A DNA stretch of 64,000 nucleotides from Paenibacillus phytohabitans (GTDB lineage: Bacteria; Bacillota; Bacilli; Paenibacillales; Paenibacillaceae): contig NZ_WHOB01000062.1 in NCBI RefSeq assembly GCF_013141775.1, positions 186,001 to 250,000 of the forward strand, in the 5' to 3' direction. Under the pieces are notes generated by a model. The model did no database searches. It was not told the origin of the DNA and saw only the letters and a program-made list of their open reading frames with translations. Position numbers and translations under genes: made by a program. Positions 59,943-64,000 of the stretch are shown piece by piece. Numbering within the stretch: position 1 is the stretch's first letter; the number at the start of each line of letters is the position of its first letter.

Positions 59943-61181
59943 TTACGCCTGAATTGCCGGAGACGGCGCAGGCTTCGCTGTACGGGTCAGCGAGAACAGC
60001 TCCAGCTCGGGGCGCACCTTGCCGGCAAGGGTATCTGCGAGCAGCTCGGCCGCGATCATGCTGTAGACGGTTCCGTTGCCCCCGTAGCCTTCAATGAAAT
60101 AGCAGTGCGGGTACTCCGGATGCGGCCCCATATAAGGCAAGCCGTCACGGGTAGAGCCGAAGACCGCTCCCCAGGAGTATTCAGCCTCTATTCCCTGAAG
60201 CTCCGGGAACAGGGCCACAAGCTCCTCCAGCAGCCGCTGGCACTGGGAGAGCACACGGACATCGCGGCGCTCGGGACTGGTGAGCTGTTCATCCTTGCCT
60301 CCGGCAATGATCCGTCCGTCCGGTGTGGTCCGGAAGTACAGATAAGGCCGCGCTGTTTCCCAGAGCAGACTTTGCTCATGCCATTTGGGGAAGTCCGCAA
60401 GAGGCCTGGTCATGATGGCATATGTATTGATCAGCTCCGCGCCCCGGTCCTTTTTCATATCCTGCGTTTCATACCCCATGGCAAACACAACATTTTTCGC
60501 AAAAATCCGGCCATTCGCTGTGTGGCAGACTACGCCGTCAGCACTATATTCGTAATTAAGGGCTTCGGTATGCTCATAGACCCGGACTCCGCCGGAGTGG
60601 GCTTTATCGATCAGGCTGTGCACGGTCCGGAATGGATTGGTCTCGGCATCGCCCCGGGAGAAGAGTGCGGCAGGTTTGGAGAAGGAATAATGCGAGCGTA
60701 CTTTATCCTCATCCCAGAATTCTGAATCAAATCCATGCCGGATCAGGTTTTCATTTTCCAGCTTCAGGGCGGGTACATCTTCAGGGACGCTGGCATACAG
60801 CAGACTGCTGCGTTCTATGATCTGCGGATCAATATCCAGCTTGCCCGGCAGGTCGAGAATCGCGCGGACGCCCTGCTGGCACAGCTTATAGAACAGCACG
60901 CCGTTCTCTTCCCCGAAGGTATTCATACAGGCGGTCAGCGACTTGTCGTTCGCAATCTGCAGCAGTCCCGTATTGGCGTGGGAGCTTCCGCTGCCCACTG
61001 CTCTTTTATCGATGAGAACGGTATCCGCTCCGCTAAGGGACATACGGTAGGACATCGTCGCCCCGCCCATGCCGCCGCCTACAATAAGACAGTCACAGGT
61101 AATATCTTCATTTAGTACCGGATACACCGGCGGTTGAAGCAGTGTATTCTCCCAGGGCAGCTGCCCGCTGATGAGTTTCAT
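59943..61181 (-). CDS. FAD-dependent oxidoreductase, DAO family (glycine/D-amino acid oxidase-like)
   Basis: The 412-residue cytoplasmic flavoprotein has the dinucleotide motif CLIVGGGMGGATMSYRMSLSG near residues 30-50 and the DAO C-terminal segment with GLPYMGPHPEYPHCYFIEGYGGNGTVYSMIA. Its overall layout is like gamma-glutamylputrescine oxidase and YurR-type enzymes. It probably oxidises an amine or amino acid; the substrate is not set. It is a single gene; a ribosome site GGAG lies before the ATG at 61181. It is convergent with the lipoprotein gene and divergent from the coat genes. Confidence 0.87.
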   Translation of the reverse strand: MKLISGQLPWENTLLQPPVYPVLNEDITCDCLIVGGGMGGATMSYRMSLSGADTVLIDKRAVGSGSSHANTGLLQIANDKSLTACMNTFGEENGVLFYKLCQQGVRAILDLPGKLDIDPQIIERSSLLYASVPEDVPALKLENENLIRHGFDSEFWDEDKVRSHYSFSKPAALFSRGDAETNPFRTVHSLIDKAHSGGVRVYEHTEALNYEYSADGVVCHTANGRIFAKNVVFAMGYETQDMKKDRGAELINTYAIMTRPLADFPKWHEQSLLWETARPYLYFRTTPDGRIIAGGKDEQLTSPERRDVRVLSQCQRLLEELVALFPELQGIEAEYSWGAVFGSTRDGLPYMGPHPEYPHCYFIEGYGGNGTVYSMIAAELLADTLAGKVRPELELFSLTRTAKPAPSPAIQA

Positions 61182-61368
61182 GGTATGGTCGCTCCTTTAT
61201 ATAATCCAGGTAAGGTATTGTTTGCAGTTTGGCAGCCGCTCATGCGCGGTTTATAAGGTGTTAATCCGATTTTTTCAGAAGCAGCTTTGCGCTTTTTGGC
61301 ACATAAAGTGTTCTGCTCTGCGGCATACTAAGGAACGCTTGAACATCCAGAAGGAGGGAATACTGAAC

Positions 61369-61602
61369 ATGCAATCTAACCAAATGCAGGCGCTTAGCGG
61401 AAAAGAACTGGAATATATCGCAGATTCCATTTCCAACGAAGATTTGCTGATTAAGCAGCTGGCCGCTACAGCCGGAACCACTCAAAACTCCACGGTGCAG
61501 GGAATCTGTGTACAGCAAATTCAAAGTCATACCCACCATATGGATATGCTTGTACAGCTGCTGCATCAGCATCAGCAATATGCACCAACCCAGCCACAAT
61601 AA
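61369..61602 (+). CDS. Small spore coat-like protein (CotF-related)
   Basis: This 77-residue, Gln- and His-rich protein carries the stretch LSGKELEYIADSISNEDLLIKQLA, as seen in short CotF-related coat proteins. The ATG at 61369 follows AAGGAGGG by ten bases; the longer frame to 61171 lacks support. A second coat gene follows 67 bp later, so the two are probably expressed together late in sporulation. Confidence 0.75.
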   Translation: MQSNQMQALSGKELEYIADSISNEDLLIKQLAATAGTTQNSTVQGICVQQIQSHTHHMDMLVQLLHQHQQYAPTQPQ

Positions 61603-61669
61603 TTATTACTGGCCGCACACAAATTTGATGCCGGGAAGCATATCCCACAAACTTTAAGGAGGTTTTACT

Positions 61670-62065
61670 GTGTACGCACAAAACGGAACGCCATTCATGG
61701 CAGATGAGGATTTACTGAACACGGTTTTGGCTGATTTGAAGCGGACAGTCCGTGAATATACAACAGCAGCTACAGAATCGAATTGTCCTACGGTACGACG
61801 GGTATTCAACGATCTGACGATGGATACGCTCAGACTTCAGGGAGAGCTGTATAACCAAATGTCACAAATGAACATGTATACTGCCCCGGGGAAAGCGCTG
61901 CGTCAGGATGTAGACAAGCAGATTCAGGCTGCACAGCAGACCCAGCAGAAATGCCAGCAGTTCGTGCGTGAGAAGACAGGCGGAGCCGGTGCCTACAATC
62001 AGGCCTCCAATGTTCCGCTGCATCAGGCCAATGTCCAGCACAATAACGGTTCTTACTATATGTAA
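61670..62065 (+). CDS. Spore coat protein, CotF family
   Basis: The 131-residue protein has a CotF domain (about 10-95; MADEDLLNTVLADLKRTVREYTTAATES) and a Gln/Asn/Tyr-rich tail ending NNGSYYM. It starts with GTG at 61670 after AAGGAGG. CotF-type proteins are in the spore coat of Bacilli. It is the second of a pair with the 77-residue protein and ends before a terminator. Confidence 0.88.
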   Translation: MYAQNGTPFMADEDLLNTVLADLKRTVREYTTAATESNCPTVRRVFNDLTMDTLRLQGELYNQMSQMNMYTAPGKALRQDVDKQIQAAQQTQQKCQQFVREKTGGAGAYNQASNVPLHQANVQHNNGSYYM

Positions 62066-62140
62066 CCCTCACGCGGGGCGGATGAAGCATAGGACTGCCC
62101 GTCCGCTGGTGTGGAGAAACACAAATAAAAAGATCCATTG

Positions 62141-62166
62141 TAACCCCGCCCAGGCGGGGTTATTTT
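62141..62166 (+). terminator. Terminator after the coat genes
   Basis: TAACCCCGC (62141-62149) pairs with GCGGGGTTA (62154-62162), a four-base loop, then TTTT. Confidence 0.85.
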
Positions 62167-62272
62167 GTTTGCAGAACTGTCATTTTCGTGTCATATTAAT
62201 ACTAAACTCTTTTCGCAGGCGCTCTGCCCTGAAGCAGGGGTACCGGACTGGCGAACTATCCGGAGGGAAGGC

Positions 62273-62773
62273 ATGAAGGAAATGAATGATTTGAAGAGGA
62301 AAGTGCTGGAACTGCTCAAGGAGGACGCGCGAAGCTCAACAGCTTTAATGGCAACCCTGCTTGGTGCGGAAGAAGAAGATGTCAAAACCGTGATTGCACA
62401 AATGGAACAGGATCATGTCATTGTGAAATATGCTACTGTGGTCAATTGGGATAAGGTGGACGATGAACGGGTGACTGCGCTGATCGAAGTCCAGATTACC
62501 CCGGAACGCGGCCGCGGCTTCGAAGGCATTGCCGAGCGGATCTATCTGTATCCGCAGGTCAAATCGGTCTATCTGATGTCCGGCGCATACGACTTGCTGG
62601 TCGAAGTGGAAGGCCGCAATCTGCGGGAGGTCGCCAATTTCGTCTCCGAGAAGCTGTCGCCGATTGATGCGGTACTCTCTACCAAAACTAACTTTACGCT
62701 CAAAAAATACAAACAGGACGGTATCATCTTTGAAGAGCATGAAGAAGACAACCGTCTGATGATATCTCCGTGA
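62273..62773 (+). CDS. alaR: Lrp/AsnC-family regulator (AlaR-like)
   Basis: The 166-residue regulator has an N-terminal winged HTH (about 5-60) and an AsnC/RAM ligand-binding domain (about 70-150; VTALIEVQITPERG, VYLMSGAYDLLVEVEG). It precedes an aminotransferase gene by 13 bp. The same pair exists in Bacillus as yugG-yugH (alaR-alaT). The ATG at 62273 is preceded by GGAGGG. It probably responds to alanine or another amino acid and controls the pair. Confidence 0.85.
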   Translation: MKEMNDLKRKVLELLKEDARSSTALMATLLGAEEEDVKTVIAQMEQDHVIVKYATVVNWDKVDDERVTALIEVQITPERGRGFEGIAERIYLYPQVKSVYLMSGAYDLLVEVEGRNLREVANFVSEKLSPIDAVLSTKTNFTLKKYKQDGIIFEEHEEDNRLMISP

Positions 62774-62786
62774 AGGATGTAATGCC

Positions 62787-63977
62787 ATGATTACGAAGTC
62801 GATGAATTCCTATTTGGCCCCGCTGGTCCAGCAGATACAGCCCTCGGGCATCCGCAAGTTTTTTGATCTGGCGGCAGGCAGCAAGGATATTATTTCACTG
62901 GGTGTCGGGGAACCGGATTTCAAGACTCCCTGGCATGTCAGGGAAGCCTGCGTCTACTCGCTGGAGCGCGGCTTCACCGGTTATACCTCCAATGCCGGAA
63001 TGCCGGAGCTTCGAGAAGGCATTGCCGAATATCTGCAGACCCGCTTCGCGGTGCAATATGATCCTGCGAACCAGATTATTGCCACCGTCGGCGGCAGTGA
63101 AGCGATAGATCTGGCGCTCCGGGCCTTGATCTCACCGGGAGACGAGATTCTGATTCCCGAGCCTTGCTATATCTCTTATTCACCGATAACAGCAATCGGC
63201 GGCGGGATTCCGGTCGGCATTGAGACCTTCGGAGAGAATAACTTCAAGCTTACGGCGGCTGATCTGGAAGCCAAGATCACTCCGCGCTCCAAGATTCTCA
63301 TTCTCTGCTATCCGAGCAATCCGACGGGTGCGATTATGAGCCGTGAGGATTGGGAACCGATTGCCAAAGTGGTAGAGAAACATGATCTCATAGTAATTTC
63401 CGATGAAATTTATGCTGAATTGACCTATGGAAGCAATCATGTAAGCTTTGCCTCCCTGCCGGGCATGATTGACCGGACCATTCTGGTCAGCGGCTTCTCC
63501 AAAGCCTTCGCCATGACCGGCTGGCGGATGGGATATGCCTGCGGTCACCCGGACCTGATCTCCGCGATGCTGAAGATTCACCAGTACACAGTCATGTGCG
63601 CGCCTTCGATGGGCCAGGTGGCTGCGCTGGAGGCATTGACCAACGGAATGGAAGAGAAGGACCGGATGGCGGATTCCTATAATCAGCGGCGCCGGCTGAT
63701 CGTCAAAGGGCTGCGCGATGCCGGGCTGGACTGTCATGAGCCGCAAGGCGCGTTCTATGCTTTTCCGAGTATTCAGCGCACCGGACTGACCTCCGATCAA
63801 TTCGCCCAGCGTCTGCTTCTGGAATATAAGGTGGCTGCAGTTCCGGGCAGTGTATTCGGACTTGGCGGTGAAGGTTACCTGCGCTGCTCCTATGCAACCT
63901 CGGTATCCCAGCTGAACGAAGCGGTTGAACGGATTGGGGCATTTGTCTCACAGCTGGCCCGCGAGCGGGCAGAGTAA
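62787..63977 (+). CDS. alaT: Pyridoxal-phosphate aminotransferase (AlaT-like)
   Basis: The 396-residue class I/II aminotransferase has the PLP lysine at Lys239 in SGFSKAFAMTGWRMGY, GEPDFKTP near the N-terminus, YPSNPTG for cofactor/substrate contacts, and a C-terminal Arg in YLRCSYATS. It probably transfers the amino group between alanine and 2-oxoglutarate. It lies directly after the Lrp-family gene and is complete; only 23 bases remain to the window edge. Confidence 0.9.
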   Translation: MITKSMNSYLAPLVQQIQPSGIRKFFDLAAGSKDIISLGVGEPDFKTPWHVREACVYSLERGFTGYTSNAGMPELREGIAEYLQTRFAVQYDPANQIIATVGGSEAIDLALRALISPGDEILIPEPCYISYSPITAIGGGIPVGIETFGENNFKLTAADLEAKITPRSKILILCYPSNPTGAIMSREDWEPIAKVVEKHDLIVISDEIYAELTYGSNHVSFASLPGMIDRTILVSGFSKAFAMTGWRMGYACGHPDLISAMLKIHQYTVMCAPSMGQVAALEALTNGMEEKDRMADSYNQRRRLIVKGLRDAGLDCHEPQGAFYAFPSIQRTGLTSDQFAQRLLLEYKVAAVPGSVFGLGGEGYLRCSYATSVSQLNEAVERIGAFVSQLARERAE

Positions 63978-64000
63978 TGCAAACAGAATGAAGTAAATTG

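Overview
The window is chromosomal DNA from a spore-forming, low- to mid-GC Gram-positive bacterium, most probably Paenibacillus. The evidence is consistent across the window: strong AGGAGG-type ribosome sites with TTG and GTG starts, a T-box leader before pheST, the GlcT/ptsGHI glucose system, MutS2, a ZapA-type gene next to pheT, YesM/YesN-type two-component proteins, CotF-type spore coat proteins, and an alaR-alaT pair. No rRNA, tRNA, insertion sequence, prophage or CRISPR array was seen. This is inference from gene content; no database search was run.

Layout, left to right. 0-4.6 kb: end of galE, galT, then a 12-unit 51-bp tandem array and an iron-type alcohol dehydrogenase. 4.7-9.3 kb: NfeD/YuaF-like protein plus flotillin, then an ABC exporter pair. 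9.4-14.8 kb: glcT, a structured ptsG leader with a RAT-like element and terminator, then ptsG-ptsH-ptsI. 14.8-23.0 kb: MFS transporter, type I pullulanase, a divergent MerR regulator/SDR pair with an esterase, and a membrane diguanylate cyclase on the minus strand. 23.5-29.7 kb (minus): a MacAB-like operon preceded by a large secreted protein. 29.8-36.5 kb: T-box, pheS, pheT and a giant ZapA-coiled-coil protein. 36.5-37.4 kb: a second, mosaic repeat array. 37.5-45.7 kb: a sugar-sensing and uptake system resembling XylFII-LytS-YesN plus XylFGH, with a cre-like site at its head. 45.8-48.0 kb: a CuA-type lipoprotein, a second diguanylate cyclase and a YvlD-like membrane protein. 48.1-51.7 kb: mutS2, a DUF350 protein, a 26-residue membrane peptide and a zinc-ribbon protein. 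51.7-55.5 kb: an MFS transporter and a DcuS/DcuR-type two-component pair. 55.9-64 kb: a small membrane-anchored unknown, TetR plus GNAT, a fumarate-reductase-like lipoprotein, a DAO-family oxidase, two spore coat genes, and alaR-alaT.

How the genes work together. Much of the window handles sugar: galactose (galE, galT), glucose by the PTS with GlcT antitermination, alpha-glucan debranching, and pentose-like sugar sensing and import with likely CcpA control. Housekeeping blocks (pheST, zapA, mutS2) form the conserved backbone. The roughly 11.7 kb between zapA and mutS2 looks like an accessory insertion when compared with the Bacillus order.

The most unusual signals are the repeats. Two arrays share an exact 51-bp period and carry hairpins whose stems differ in sequence but keep pairing. 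Next to them are a 52-bp array and a separate set of about 50-bp repeats in inverted arrangement. Another element occurs both between galE and galT and between pheS and pheT. Other points of note are the 723-residue ZapA fusion, a possible ATT start, a 40-codon ORF coupled to xylF, and a pullulanase with a C-terminal PUD/CBM41-like domain.
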